A stretch of DNA of 64,000 nt from Saccharina japonica (Eukaryota > Sar > Phaeophyceae > Laminariales > Laminariaceae). The translations under genes and the position numbers were made by a program. Positions 9,496 to 20,973 of this stretch are shown piece by piece. The notes beneath the pieces were generated by a model, which had not been told where the DNA came from, ran no database searches, and saw nothing but the letters and a program-made list of their open reading frames with translations. Each line of letters opens with the position of its first letter. The stretch's first letter is position 1. The stretch is taken from positions 143,341-207,340 of the forward strand of contig MEHQ01001023.1 in the NCBI GenBank assembly GCA_008828725.1, in the 5' to 3' direction.

Positions 9496-12400
9496 CTAAA
9501 AACCACAAGAAATACGGACGCGGACGGGAAGAGGGAGGGGGGGGGGGGAGGGAAGGAAGGGAACAGGGGCAGATGAGCGAGTGCCGTTCTTGATCGATAC
9601 CCGACTCGCTTACCGCTCTTTAGGGCGTGAAAAAGAAAGCTGACCCGACCGGTACATTTCCGCTGTGGGTCCACTCGAGGAGCTGGGGGGGGGGGGGGGG
9701 GTCGCTAAAGAACATGCCTGCGCGGTGTAGCAACCCATTAAAAACTACGGGTATCAGTGCTTCCGGGCAAACTTGCCGTTCCGGCTGGGCGCATGTGTTG
9801 GGAGGAGATCGTGCCGCTGGGAAGAGAAAGGTGGACCACACCGAGGACAGGGTGTTCTTTTGAGAACGAGGCGTTTAAAAACAATCCCGATCGTGCCGGC
9901 GCCCGTTTTCCGGCTACGTATACCTAGCGGACTGGTTGGTTGGTACGAATATCCCCCTATTCGCTGACAGGCAGTTTGTTGGAGCGCAAGAAGCGGAAAC
10001 GAGCCCCCATCCGCTCCCCCGGCCCTTCCCACGCCCTCCCGCCTTAACCCTCGCCACCCCTGCCAACCATCTCCACCCGTCTGGCATCTATTGTAGTTCT
10101 CCTTGCTGTTGACATGAAATGGTCGGTTGATTCAAGCATCATTCACTGATCGACGATTCATTTGAACGCAAAAACAAGAAACGACCCGTGCCCTCCCCCT
10201 ATAAATATATTATACACTTTTAGCTTGGGTTGGCGTCGGTTGGCAACTACGTTGTAAAACACGCCTCTCACTGCGTGAACTAGACAACCAGGGCACAGTT
10301 TTTTATTTTATTTTATGGCGGTCACCAAGGCTGGCGGTCGAGTTAGATCATTTGTGCGGGGTGGAGAACCTTTGCTTCGCACAAGGGGAATGATCGTATC
10401 ACGTAGTGTGTACCAGGTATATGGTAAGGCACCAACGAGGCAGTTACATAGTGCTTCCATTGCTGTCTCTGGAAGTGGCCACACCATAAATTAAATTAAC
10501 TCATTAAAGCTGTCATCCATATGCAAGTCCGCCTTACAAGCGGTTCTTAGTAGGATGCAGCTCACCCTTCATGCGACTCGCCCAACACCTCACGGCGCTT
10601 CGCGCTTGGTGCTAGCAATGTCTGCCTGGTCGGTCAAGAACCCGAAATGCTCCGTCCCGGCATTGTAGGGATGCGAGGGTCTATGGTCATACGACTACGG
10701 CCATGCATGAAAATGAAGTACACCCCTCCCCCTCCCCCGACCCTTCCCACGCCACCCCTGCCAACCTTCCCCACCCGTCTGGCATCTACTTCGCCTTGCC
10801 GATGACAAAAAAAGGTCGGTTGATTCAAGTATCATTCACTTATCGACCACTTCGTTTGAACGCAAAAATAAGAAACGACCCCCCGACCCGCGCCCCGCCC
10901 AGCCGGCAAAAACACCGCATGCGAGCAGATGCGAGTAAAAAAAATATGTCGACCTTCGGTCGCAAGATATAGACCGGTAACTAACCCCCCCCCCCCTCCC
11001 TCTTTCCTCTCCCCCTCCTTCGATCATCGATCCTCCCCACGGCCCTCCCTCCTCCACCCCTCCGACCGTTGTCCCTCTGCCCGCTTACGCGTTCTGCGTG
11101 AACTCCATCCTCCTCGCGGTGCCCGCTTTCCACTTTACAGCCAGCTTCAACCTCCTATACTCGCCCCTCCGCGGTCCCTCACCTCTTCCGCCTCTCATGC
11201 ACCGATTCCCCAACGCTTCCGACATCAGCACCTTGAAATCCTTTGTCAGACACCCCTGGATCTATACACCATCTACTAGTTTAGTGTTCAACACCGCCCA
11301 ACCTTGACAGCTATATTTGCCTTGGTTGACTGACATTTTGAACCCATACCCTCGCCACGGCAAGTGAAAGGATTTAATATCAGGGCAGCTACACATATAT
11401 AATACAAGAGCTCCGCTGCGCGGGCGGCTAACGCCGCCCGCTACGCTCGCGGAAGGAAGAATAGAACCAAATGTGAAAAGCGTAAAAGAGGAACATGTAA
11501 TGTTTTTGCAACTGGCGACTTGATAATGCCAAGAGCTCCACATGTATGACGGCAAATACAGGACAGAAACAATACTGGTGATTTTTTTTATCTTCCAACA
11601 CGAAAAAACATCGCGAAGAAAGCAAAGCTTCGCTCCGAGGGACAGCCGCCCGCTACGCTCGCGCAACTTAAGAAAAGGGGCAGAAGAGGTCCACGATGTG
11701 TAAAGACCAACTTGAAAAGGCCAAAGAGATTCATGGTGCGATGCAGCGAAATACTTACTGCTGTACGCAACTGAACGTACAGCAGTACCGTCTACCGCGC
11801 TGTATTGTGATGCAGGAGTACTGGTATGTGGCATATATTCTGTGGCAAATCAAGTATCATACCTGTGTACGGCGACAGCAGTACGACACAAAAAAAACAC
11901 ACACACACAAAGAACCCACAAACGTACAGGCGACTTGCAAATGCATACAGCAGTACTCGTAGTAGATCAAGAGTAATAGATAAATAGTTTTTCGACAAAT
12001 AACGACACCGCTTGAACTTGGCTTGAATGTTCTTTTATTATAGACTGAAAAATCCTTATAATTTCGGACATACATACTGGATTCATTGCAGCAGCAGCAA
12101 CAGTGAGGACCTTCATGTTCCCCTCGTGTCTCGGTGGACACGCCACGCCTAGCCACGAAAAAAACGACCGCGCTCCTTCTGACCCCCCCCTCTACTGGCC
12201 AGCGCCCTCCCATATACCCGCGGTGGTGCCGGGCTCGCACGCGCTGTCGTGCTCACTGGGTACACGCACGAACCCAAAACCGGAAATGTTTAAAAAAAAT
12301 CAAGTACGTCGTATCAAAAAATGTTTTGTAAAAAGGTTGAAATTACAATTTTAGAAATAAAAACACAGAAACTCCAGAACCTGCGGAACCTGCGGAAAGC

Positions 12401-15400
12401 AAATAACTTTTGCTTCGGCAATTAGAGGCTGAGAGTGGCTGTGAGGTGCCAAGATATGCCGAGGAAAGCTTCCGAACCAAAGAAGATAAAGCTATGTATT
12501 GATATAGTATAGTAAATAGGACCTACGGTATACAAATATATATATATATATTTACCTATATTTATTAACAACATTTGGTACTATTTACTAGTGTTTACTA
12601 TGGCCCCCCATAAGAGTAAGAAAACACACCCTCTCGGACAGTCGGGGAGGGTGCACACGCCTGTGGACACGTCTATGGGTGTATCTCGACGATATATTTC
12701 CGAAGCCACCGTGTACGTTGTGGATGCCCCTCTTCGTGATGGAGAAAATCGGCTCCGCAAATCATGCCAGGGGGGGTGTGTGAGTTTATCACCAGGGGTG
12801 ATACATACGGTAGAACTATAGATACATCACAATAATTATATGCACTTACCCCCTCCCCTGTATGCAAGACTCTAAAATGTATACACCAAAACAAAACCTA
12901 GGATTCGCACTATTGATAAAACATGCACATCAGGCCAAATTTCATGCCATCACGCCATTGTACACAATCAACACTTAAAAAAAAACCCTACGCAAATCAC
13001 ACGAAAACGTTTGCGCATCACACCAGCTCACACAAACCCTACGTACGACACATCACGCATCACACGAAAGCCATTCATCACGTTGACTACGTATGCCTTC
13101 ACACTAACCCAAAACACCATGCCAACCCTGTGCATCAAACCTCACTCTCCCCATCACACTTCCCACCCTTTGCCTTTTTACGGGGGACCATACCCAGTAG
13201 GACCAGATATTGCTTTAGTAACATTAGGGAAACACGTACGTAGCTTTTTGTGTTCGCTACCGTAGGGATGTATGTACTATAGTCCTCCCGTAATACTGCA
13301 AACATATCTCACACAAAATCCAAGTAGTTTATCTCCAATCATGTGGGTGCCTCTCTTCAGGGGTTATACATAAACCGGGCTGTTGTGACGGGTCGGGTCA
13401 AACTTCGCGGGTCATAATCGGGTCGGGTCGGGTCGGGTAACGGGGGCCGGATGACCGGTGCCGACCCGTGATAATTAGAAAACCTCCTGAACCGACCTGA
13501 ACCCCATCCCAACCCGACCCGTGAGATTTCGATAACTTCTTGACCCGACCCGCGGGTTGGGGGAGTCATGATCCGTGAAGAACCTTGGTTATATGACCCT
13601 TTTGGGGGCCGCGGCATAGCGACCGCAAACACGATAAGTGTGGTCTTTTCAAAAACTTCCACCACACCTCGAACAGATCATCAACAGATCATCGATTCCC
13701 ACCTCATGATCTATAAGCAGTAGACCTTTCAAGGAAGATCTGCTCCCGATCTTACATGATCTACAGCTCATGTTTCCGGGTGGGACCCGTATAACCTGTA
13801 TGGTCTTATGTATCATAGCACATGTGTCCTGATGGGATGGATCTGTACGTATATGCTATGTATGAAGATTCTGCAACAACATCTCACAACGGCAGGTGAG
13901 GAACTAAATTATCTAGATTGTGACTCTAGATGAGCCAGATCAGGATACTAAGTGATCTAGATTGTGATTCTAAACGATCCAAATCATGATACTAAATGAT
14001 CTAGATCGTACGTAGCGCTTCTAAATTATCCAGATCATGATACTACATGATTTAGATCACGATACTAGATGGTCTAGATCATGATACTAAATGATCTAGA
14101 TCACGACACTAGATGATCTAGATCATGATACTAAAATATCTAGATCACCATACTAGATGACCTACAGTAGATCATGATACTAAATGATCACGATACTCGA
14201 TGATCTAGATCATGAAACTGAAATATCTAGATCACCATACTAGATGACCTAGATCATGATACTAAATGATCAAGATACTCGATGATCATGATACTACATG
14301 ATCTACAGTACATCACGATACTAGATGATCTAGATCATGATAACAAAACAATCTAAATACATAAGATCATGAAACTACATGATCTACAGTAGATCAACCA
14401 TGATCTGTCCGAGGCGTGCAGAGCTTCTAAAAAAGAGAGCGTGCAGCCGAAAACAAAAAGGGTACCCATCTCCTTCCGTCGCATATCGGATACAACCAAT
14501 ACTGCTGTGTGTGTTTCAACACCTTTTCCCCTTTTCCAAGGCTATAAACTAAGCTAGGCTAGGCATCGCGCGCTCGCCTGGTTGTTAGCCCCGATGGCCG
14601 TCGCCTTCCACCCCCCGTAGTTCCCGCTGGGGTCGCTCTGGTACAGCTGGAAGCCGTGGTGCTCGTCCCACCCCGTGAACAGGAAAGACACGCCGAAAGG
14701 CCGCAGCCCTCCGAATTGTGTGTACGCCTGCGCGGTCCGTGCGAGTAGCGTAATATGGGTCAGGTTATGGGTCGGGGGTTATATTGTGAGTACGCCTGTG
14801 TGAGTCGGCGCGGGTCGGGTAATGGCTCGGGTTATTGGCCAGGTTATACGGGTTGGTTGACGGCCGATGTATGAGTCGGGGTATGTTTTGGGTACGCTTG
14901 TGCGGTCGGCGTGGGTCGGGTATTGAGCCAGGTTATGGGCCGGGGTTATACGGGTTGGGTGTATTATGGATTGCGTCATGGGGCTGAGTTATGGCCGGTG
15001 TATTGGGTCGGGTTATACTGTCCGTATGCTTGTGCTATCCGTGTGGGTCGGGTAATGAGTCAGGTTACTGGCCGGGTTGAGGGTCGGGTAATGACCGGTG
15101 TACGGGTCGAGTTATACTGTGTGCACGTCTGTGCCGTCGGCGTTGGTCGGGTTATTATGGACTGGGTTATAAGCAGGTTTATGAGCCGGGTTATCGGTCG
15201 GCTTATATTGTGTTTACGCTAGTCCGGTTGGCGTGGGTCGGGAGAAATAGTCGGGTTATGGGCCTGGTTACGGGTCGGGTTACAATCGAGCCGCGGGGGA
15301 ATAGCAAAACAAAACAAATGAACAAACGCAGGGGGTTCGGTTACGATGAAGTGCTACTCGAAGCAGTGCTAGGTAGGCGGGGGGCGGACGGGGGGGGGGC

Positions 15401-18400
15401 GCGATGTTTTTGTGCCGCACCTGTTTGTAGTTGCAAACCTCCTTCACCAGCTGCTCCAGCGGCACTTGCTCCCCATACTGGTATAGGTACCGCTGCGCCG
15501 ACACCCGCGCGTAGTTGACGAGCAGGTTGGCGTCTGCTGTCAGTCCCGCCACCACACACGAGGCGTTTTCGTACAGTCTGGACGGCATCGATAAGGAGGG
15601 GGGGGGTGAATCTTGTGTGATGACAACACAACCTAGTAGTTGACTGAGGCTCGTTTCACCAGCATGCAACTTAAGGGTTGCTACTATTAGTTCTGCGGCA
15701 TTAGTCTACATGTTTACTATTCATGTTAGTAGTACCACTGCTACTGCTGCTGCTACTGCTGCAGCTGCTACTACAACCAATACCACCGCCACAACAACAA
15801 CTACCACCGCCACTACCAACAACTGCTGCCACCACAACAACAAAAGCACACAACAGCAAAAAACACACCACCACCACCACCACCACCACCAGCTACCGCC
15901 AACACCACCACCGCTATCCGTCTTCTCGAGTCTCACCGGTAGGTCTTCTCGGACGTCTTGGAGGGCGCGAGGAGCTTGCTAATCACCTTCCGCTCAGCCG
16001 CCATGACGATGCCATCCTTCGCCAGGATACCCACGCACGTCCCCGCGTTGTTGATCGCCTCTATCGCATACTCCACCTGAGAAGGAGAGACCAGGCCGGA
16101 ACGGCGAGAACCGATATGAAAACAACAACAATAACAATAACAACGCGAAGCACCGAGTCGCACACGTCAGCAGTGCTGCGAGCACACGAGTAGAGGGGAT
16201 TATATTTTCTTCCTTCTGTTACATATACTTTTTAATTGGTTTTGGTCCGGTTTGGTTTTGGTAACAGCGGCGGCCGCAGAAGCAGCAGCGGTAGCAGGAG
16301 GAGCAACATCAACAGCAGCAGCAGCGGCAGTAGCGGCAGCAGCGGCACTCTCTCGTATACTGCCTCCGAGAGCAACACCACAGAGTCGTCTGAATCTGCA
16401 AACGCTCGATCACGTTTGGGACGTCCCCAATACACCAGAGTCAAAATGGAGCTACCCGGTACATACTTACATGAATACCACCAGTAGTGTACTCGTACAC
16501 CAAACAACGTGATGAGTGCGACGTGCGACACCCTGCATGGGGTCAAGGGGGGGCGCACCGTTGACACTGCGCGACAAAAACGCACGCTGGTTTCCGGAAA
16601 AGAGAGCTTGAGTTACGACTTTCGACGTCGTGTCGGGCGTGCCGGCATGCACGCTCCGGTGCTCCTACAATTTTCCCTGCAGGTCTACGTTCATTGGCTC
16701 ACCCACATCGGATGGAAGGCAGCAGTAGCGAGAAAAACACTACTACTGCTGTAAAACTTGCTCTCCGTTCACTGGCTCGCCCACACCCAGCAGAGGGGGG
16801 TAACACTAAAACTTGGGTTTACGTATACAGTGGGTACCCCTATTTAAGAGCCTCTAAGATAAGAGCATTCGTGATTTAGGAGCGGTCAAATCGGCATGTC
16901 TCGCCTACACTAAAAGCTACCAGGTATATATTTCCCACTACAGGTAAGAGCAATGTTTATGTAGGTAAGAGCTTGTTTTGGCTTATCACGAGGCGCTCTC
17001 AAATCGGGGTACCCCCTCCTACATATGGCACCTTACCCTACTCGTGGCAATGTTATACTGCTGTACAGTAGAGCTAACCACTTATTCGATGCTATGGTTG
17101 ACACACACTGAGACAAAGGGGCTATTGAAAGTCAATGGTTGATTGGGTCTGGTCTGATTGGCTTAGGGTTCGGGTTAGTTCCCCAACCATCTCGTCTCGT
17201 ACACAGCAGTGACCCTAAACCATTTTCGCGAATAAGTGGGAAACTATTATACCAAGCCATCCTCTTCTTGCAAGAGGGGGAATCAGAGGCGTGTGTGTGC
17301 CAGGAAAAATAACCCACGGAAAGAAAAAACAGTATGTTTACCATATAAACCAATACCCATCAAACACCCAGAAAAAATGCTGGAATTACGAGATTCCGAT
17401 TGCCGACTCCAGATGTACGCATATTTGGTATGTACCAGGTAAGAGCGCAAGCGTGTCGGACGGTGGAGCTTTCGAGCTTTCCCCCTATATTTCGCTGGGT
17501 TTGCACACGCTCGTTTGGCGTTTTCGCAGCGCGTGACGGCCATTAACATCCCACCATCAGCTCGTCGAGAGGCAATTGCTTCGTATAATGTACAATCGAT
17601 AGACCAACACACAAAGCGACCGCGCACGCATTGGGGCTTTCGATGGAAGCATCCAGGATTCAACCGCCGTTTTTATTTAATAGATACTGCTGTACTTGGT
17701 AGCAGGGAAGCAGCAGATCAAACACGATGACACCTGGTACCTCTTCCCAGCCACTGCTGCGCTGTACGAGCACGTACTGGTAATTGGTAAGGTTGGTGCA
17801 GCGTTACCAGGCTACATAAGCGTACGTAGACTCAATACGTACGAGCAAAAAAAACACATGAGGAGTACCCGAGGTATGCCAGAGTACTCCGTAGATATGT
17901 ACGGACCAGGTATACGAGTACCAGTGTGTGTGTGTGTGTTCTTCACATTAAACCTTCCTTTCTACCCGTCGACATCCAGCACACCCAGTGTCCGTGCCGA
18001 TTCATCATCCTAAAAATGTACCAGTTCTGTGGTCACAAAACTACGACACAGAGATACTACGCTCAGTGCAGTAAGCAGAGCAGACAATGCAATGCCATAT
18101 ACGACAGGCAAGACCTACCCTGCTAGCAATCCAGGTGCATGCAAGAGAAAAAAAGAGAAAAGAAAGAAAAAAGCGAAAAGGAAAAATAATAGAAAGCAAA
18201 CATACTGAAGCAAATCAACAATCAAGCAACCAAACAAAAGCATGACAAAATGAACAGTGCCTGGTGTCAGTCGTCGCAGCACAAAGCAGGGAGCAATCAC
18301 ATCCATGACTTTGCGTACCACATCCTGGCTCGTTTGCTATTACTTTGCGCCACGCTGCATTTCGCCCCCCCCCTCCCGCTCCCTCCCAGGCGCACGCCTT

Positions 18401-18467
18401 TCCTCACCTGGTGCAATCGCCCCTCAGGCGAGAAGGTGGTGGTGCTGCTGTCGTACCTTCGAGCCAT
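9409..18467 (-). CDS. PSMA4: 20S proteasome subunit alpha type-4 (five exons found, gene incomplete)
   Basis: Alpha-4 (yeast Pre9) is one of seven subunits of the outer ring of the 20S core; the alpha N-termini gate the channel. Exons located: 18467-18408, 16076-15937, 15577-15421, 14727-14578 and 9495-9409. Family signatures in order: the alpha-subunit N-terminus [16 protein letters not shown], then [57 protein letters not shown] and [16 protein letters not shown]. Phases agree at the first three junctions. About 197 residues are accounted for against roughly 250-260 in relatives. The missing 50 or so should lie in one or two exons between 14577 and 9496 that I could not find. Intron 4 starts with GC. 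Introns carry transposons and satellites and bring the gene to 9 kb. Confidence 0.9.
10010..10190. repeat. dispersed repeat, paired with 10735-10885
   Basis: CACCCCTGCCAACC...CACCCGTCTGGCATCTA, then GGTCGGTTGATTCAAG and TTGAACGCAAAAA, recur in the same order at 10735-10885, directly after R1 copy 2. This may be a longer R1-associated unit. It lies in PSMA4 intron 4. Confidence 0.65.
10518..10728 (+). repeat. dispersed repeat R1, copy 2
   Basis: Best-preserved copy: AAGCGGTTCTTAGTAGGATG, CTCCGTCCCGGCATTGTAGG, GGTCTATGGTCATACGACTA, then GGCCATGCATGAAAATGAAG and a C-rich tract. Confidence 0.8.
10886..13379. other. PSMA4 intron 4, mostly unassigned
   Basis: No exon recognised, although the missing PSMA4 exon may be here. 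Visible features: a duplicated CGCCCGCTACGCTCGCG motif at 11440 and 11655, (CA)n near 11893, (TA)n near 12540, and a decayed piggyBac-like MITE fragment near 13318-13366 (CCAAGTAGTTTATCTCC). Confidence 0.4.
13380..13570. repeat. GGGTCGGG-rich inverted block
   Basis: Left half has GGGTCGGGTCGGGTCGGG on the plus strand; right half has GACCCGACCC on the same strand. The G-runs could form a quadruplex or the halves could pair. Same motif as the minisatellite at 14740-15290. Confidence 0.7.
13885..14400. repeat. GATC-rich palindromic satellite
   Basis: About 500 bp of irregular 20-24 bp units such as ATGATCTAGATCATGATACT, dense in TGATCTAGATCA palindromes. It lies in PSMA4 intron 4, downstream of the GC donor. 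Confidence 0.85.
14578..14727 (-). CDS. PSMA4: PSMA4 exon 4
   Basis: 150 nt, 50 codons, from [11 protein letters not shown] to GANNQ after acceptor CGCGCAG. The base following is GCGAGC, not GT. The family continues with a non-matching sequence here and the frame stops seven codons on, so a GC donor is the best reading. Confidence 0.88.
14735..15290. repeat. GGGTCGGGTTAT minisatellite
   Basis: Several diverged units of roughly 110-130 bp, each with TACGC(T/C)TGTGC, GTCGGCGTGGGTCGGG and several GGGTTAT/GGGTAAT steps. It fills most of PSMA4 intron 3. Confidence 0.8.
15421..15577 (-). CDS. PSMA4: PSMA4 exon 3
   Basis: 157 nt. The first base completes Arg from exon 2. It reads [19 protein letters not shown] and continues to CNYKQ before donor GTGCGG, phase 0. 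Confidence 0.93.
15725..15915. repeat. compound CTG/ACC/AAC microsatellite
   Basis: CTGCTACTGCTG passes into ACAACAACTACCACC and (CAC)n. In intron 2 of PSMA4. It produces long low-complexity frames on both strands that are not genes. Confidence 0.85.
15937..16076 (-). CDS. PSMA4: PSMA4 exon 2
   Basis: 140 nt after acceptor TTCTCAG, starting [12 protein letters not shown] and ending KTSEKTY plus two bases before donor GTGAGA. The [11 protein letters not shown] and MAAERK stretch carries conserved residues of the proteasome fold. Confidence 0.93.
16828..17019. mobile_element. TA-flanked MITE, family C
   Basis: Begins CAGTGGGTACCCCTATTTAA after TA and ends, inverted, GGGGGTACCCCGATTTGAGA before TA; the outermost five bases of the right end differ. 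Same family as 28428 and 3205. In PSMA4 intron 1. Confidence 0.75.
17918..18170 (+). repeat. repeat CYS, copy 1, with cysteine-rich open frame
   Basis: Starts after a (GT)n tract with TTCACATTAAACCTTCC and runs to GGTGCATGCAAGAG. About 95% identical to 24055-24290; a third, short copy is at 36282. An open frame through the unit ends TAG at 18124-18126. It contains [16 protein letters not shown] and CSKQSRQCN, so about seven Cys in 46 residues. It sits in PSMA4 intron 1 on the opposite strand. Confidence 0.75.
18408..18467 (-). CDS. PSMA4: PSMA4 exon 1
   Basis: The ATG at 18467-18465 opens a 20-codon exon ([11 protein letters not shown] then FSPEGRLHQ) matching the conserved alpha-subunit start. 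It ends CAG before a GTGAGG donor, phase 0. Confidence 0.9.
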
Positions 18468-20185
18468 TTTCGATCACAGAAAGCTCTTCAGGCTCGGAGA
18501 TCGCGCCCGTTATCACCCTCTCGACACCTGGCACCTGGCCTTTTACTCCGCACCGTGTTATTTTTTCTCTCCCTCCTGGTTGCCGCTTGTCTGCAGCGTG
18601 GGAGTGGTACCTGCCTGCTGCTTCTGCTGCCTGCTTTGCACGAGATAGGTCGGAACAGAGGCGAGCAGGAGACCGAGAGGATCCGTTGCCGTATGGTAGC
18701 AGCACAAACAGCACGAACACCAGAGAGAACAGATGTAAAACAAGTAAGATTGAGTGTGGACCACGATAAGCATTTGGCGAAAAAATAGAGGTGAGCCACA
18801 ATATGGACTGAGAAAGAGAGAGGCACACACGAGCGTCCCCGGGGTGTCGAATCAGTCGCGACGCGTATCACATCCCGTGGCTCTTCTCCATCGCTCTTAT
18901 CCTTGCTGATCTCTGATACCGCCTCTGCTGCGAAGCACCTAAGGTATAGCTCCAAGCGTGTTTGCTCCACTATCTTGAACTGGGTGTCCGCTTGTGTCAT
19001 CAAAAATAAGTTGGAGCTTTGTGTTTGAACAAGAAAGTCAATTGAATTCCAACAGAGATCTCGACGGCGGTGACCGACGTGCCTGTCAAGCAGGCAGCAC
19101 TTAGCAGCTGTTGCTGTGTCCGTACCTTGGTGGTGCTGTCTTGTGGAGAGCTTGATTCTTTGGTGTTCAGGTGGGTGTTCGGTGTTCTCCGAGGCTCCAA
19201 AAAACGAAAAATGTCCCCTTGCATCACATGCTCAGAAGGATAGTGGAAACCCCTCCTTTTCTGTTTTCGTCAACTGCTGCTGTCAGTGAGAGTGCAGAGT
19301 TTAGGGCGACTACGAGCTCCGAGTACGCAACTACGCGCTGCTGCGGTGTTGGTTTCTTGCTGGGTTAATAGAAGGGCGCGAGGGAGCGATGAAAGTTCAG
19401 GAATTGGTGGTACTGCTCGGGCTGGCATCGGCTTTCAACTTTGCCAGGTGCTTGTTCATCGGAATTTCGTCCTGTACGCAGTACGTTTACAGCAGTACGT
19501 ACGTAACATTTGGAGTGTTCATGTTTGCGGTTTGCGTTTGTTCGTCCTCGTCGAGTCAGCTGTCCATGCGTGGGCACGAGTAGTAGCTATTGCTTGCTGC
19601 TCTTATGTCTCGCACCTACCCACTGACCGCGATTCGCTGTCCACCCTCGGTAGACACCATTCAGTCGATGTTTGTTCGTACCTAGACTCTGTGCTGCAAG
19701 CGGCAAACGACACGAAACGACGACAGAGTAGGTGTTCAACCACGCCGCATGGTTTCTTCTAACAACTTTTGACGACGAAATCAGTAGCAGTTACCTCCGT
19801 GCAGCAGCCAGTACGTATATACCGGTACTGCCTGTCTGCCTGACCAAGATGCTCTCACACACCCTCGGGTACTCGACCAATTGTATTGGACGTCTCACAC
19901 TCACTGGATTCACCCGTTTTCCCTGTCCCATGCCCCGCGCCTGGCGTACATGCATCCACATATGTAAACACGTTTATGTGTGTAACCGTTTTGCGCTGGC
20001 CTCCGTTATATAACCTCTCGCGGGCACCAGAGGAGACCATTCTACCGCGGGTGGGAGGCCGACAAGCCTTGTCGGCCATACGAAGCAATCTTCGCCGGAC
20101 TCCTCCTCGACATCCACCCGACAACAACAACAACAACAACAACGACAACGACCACACCACCTAAAGATACGTCGAGAACGGAGAG
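18468..20185. promoter_or_regulatory. divergent intergenic region between PSMA4 and the methyltransferase
   Basis: The two genes are transcribed away from each other across about 1.7 kb. Apart from the frame at 18488-19003 I see no repeat family or exon. CA/AAC repeats lie at 20120-20155. I could not identify a core promoter motif. Confidence 0.4.
18488..19003 (-). other. open frame upstream of PSMA4, status uncertain
   Basis: 171 codons. The first 55 (KIVEQTRLELYLRCFAAEAV and an acidic tail) look like an amphipathic helix and protein-like composition; the rest does not. It could be a 5' exon of an unknown gene, a leader ORF or chance. No family recognised. Confidence 0.25.
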
Positions 20186-20973
20186 ATGGACACGGACACC
20201 TTCGCACGCCTCTTCCCGTCCAAGTAACGGCGGCGGCGCTGTCCTCAGCGGTCGGAAACGCCACCCAAGCCTTGCTGCCCTTCGTGCCGCTGCTCGTAGA
20301 GGCGCCGGCGCTGGCGGCCCACGCGCGGCGCGCATGGCCCTGGCTGCGCGCCGCCGCGACCCGGCGTCCCTTCCCCTTCGCCTTCGTGTCTCCGCCCCTC
20401 CCGCCCCCCCAGCAAAGACAAGGAGCCTCGAGGAACAACCGCGACGCCGGCCCCCTTAGTCGGCGACCCGCGAGAGCAGAGAGGGCCCGTTCCGTGACGC
20501 GTTCCCGGGCCCGTTCCGCGACGCGTTCCCTCCACCGACGGCGTCCCGCCTTGGCAGAGGAATCGGAGGCGGTCTCCGACGGCGGCTTCGATGCTGACTG
20601 TCGTTGTCGGCGTTCGGGTAACGCGCCCCCCTCCTACGGTATCGGCGCCGGCGTTTCCCCCGCTAGCAGTGGTGGTCGTGATGGTGGCGCCGTCTCTGCT
20701 GTGAGCAGGCGCGGCGCGATAGGGGAAGTGGTGTCTTTGGTGGGTCGGTGGGGCGCGGCGTCGGCCGGGTTGGCGGTGGTGAGCGGAGGAGGGGCGGCGG
20801 CGTCCGCGGCGGCAGCGGGGGAAGGGGCCGGGGTAACGGGAGCGGGAGGGGGAGGGGTGGGGGCGGAGGGGGCGTTCGGCTCGAAGACGTACACGGAGAA
20901 ATCGTACGATGAGTTCGCCGACGGGTACGACGATCTCGACGGTGGTTGGGCTGCGTCCGCCATCGGGATGGAG
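20186..20973 (+). CDS. methyltransferase exon 1, apparent frameshift near 20224
   Basis: [13 protein letters not shown] reads from 20186 to a TAA at 20225. One frame over, [18 protein letters not shown] continues directly and stays open to [18 protein letters not shown] and GME before donor GTATGT. A single missing G (AAGTAA for AAGGTAA) would join them. A sequencing error, a real mutation or an unseen upstream exon are the options. Confidence 0.7.

Noticed and set aside
9605-9678. Missing PSMA4 exon at CCCCAG|CTCCTC...GAGCG|GTAAGC (minus)
   Set aside because: Splice signals are plausible, but no frame is both open and in phase with the last exon as I placed it, and similarity to the family is weak.
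10518-10728. R1 as a 5S rRNA gene or 5S-derived SINE
   Set aside because: GTCTATGGTCATACGAC and GGATGCGAGGGTC only loosely resemble 5S motifs; spacing and the rest do not fit.
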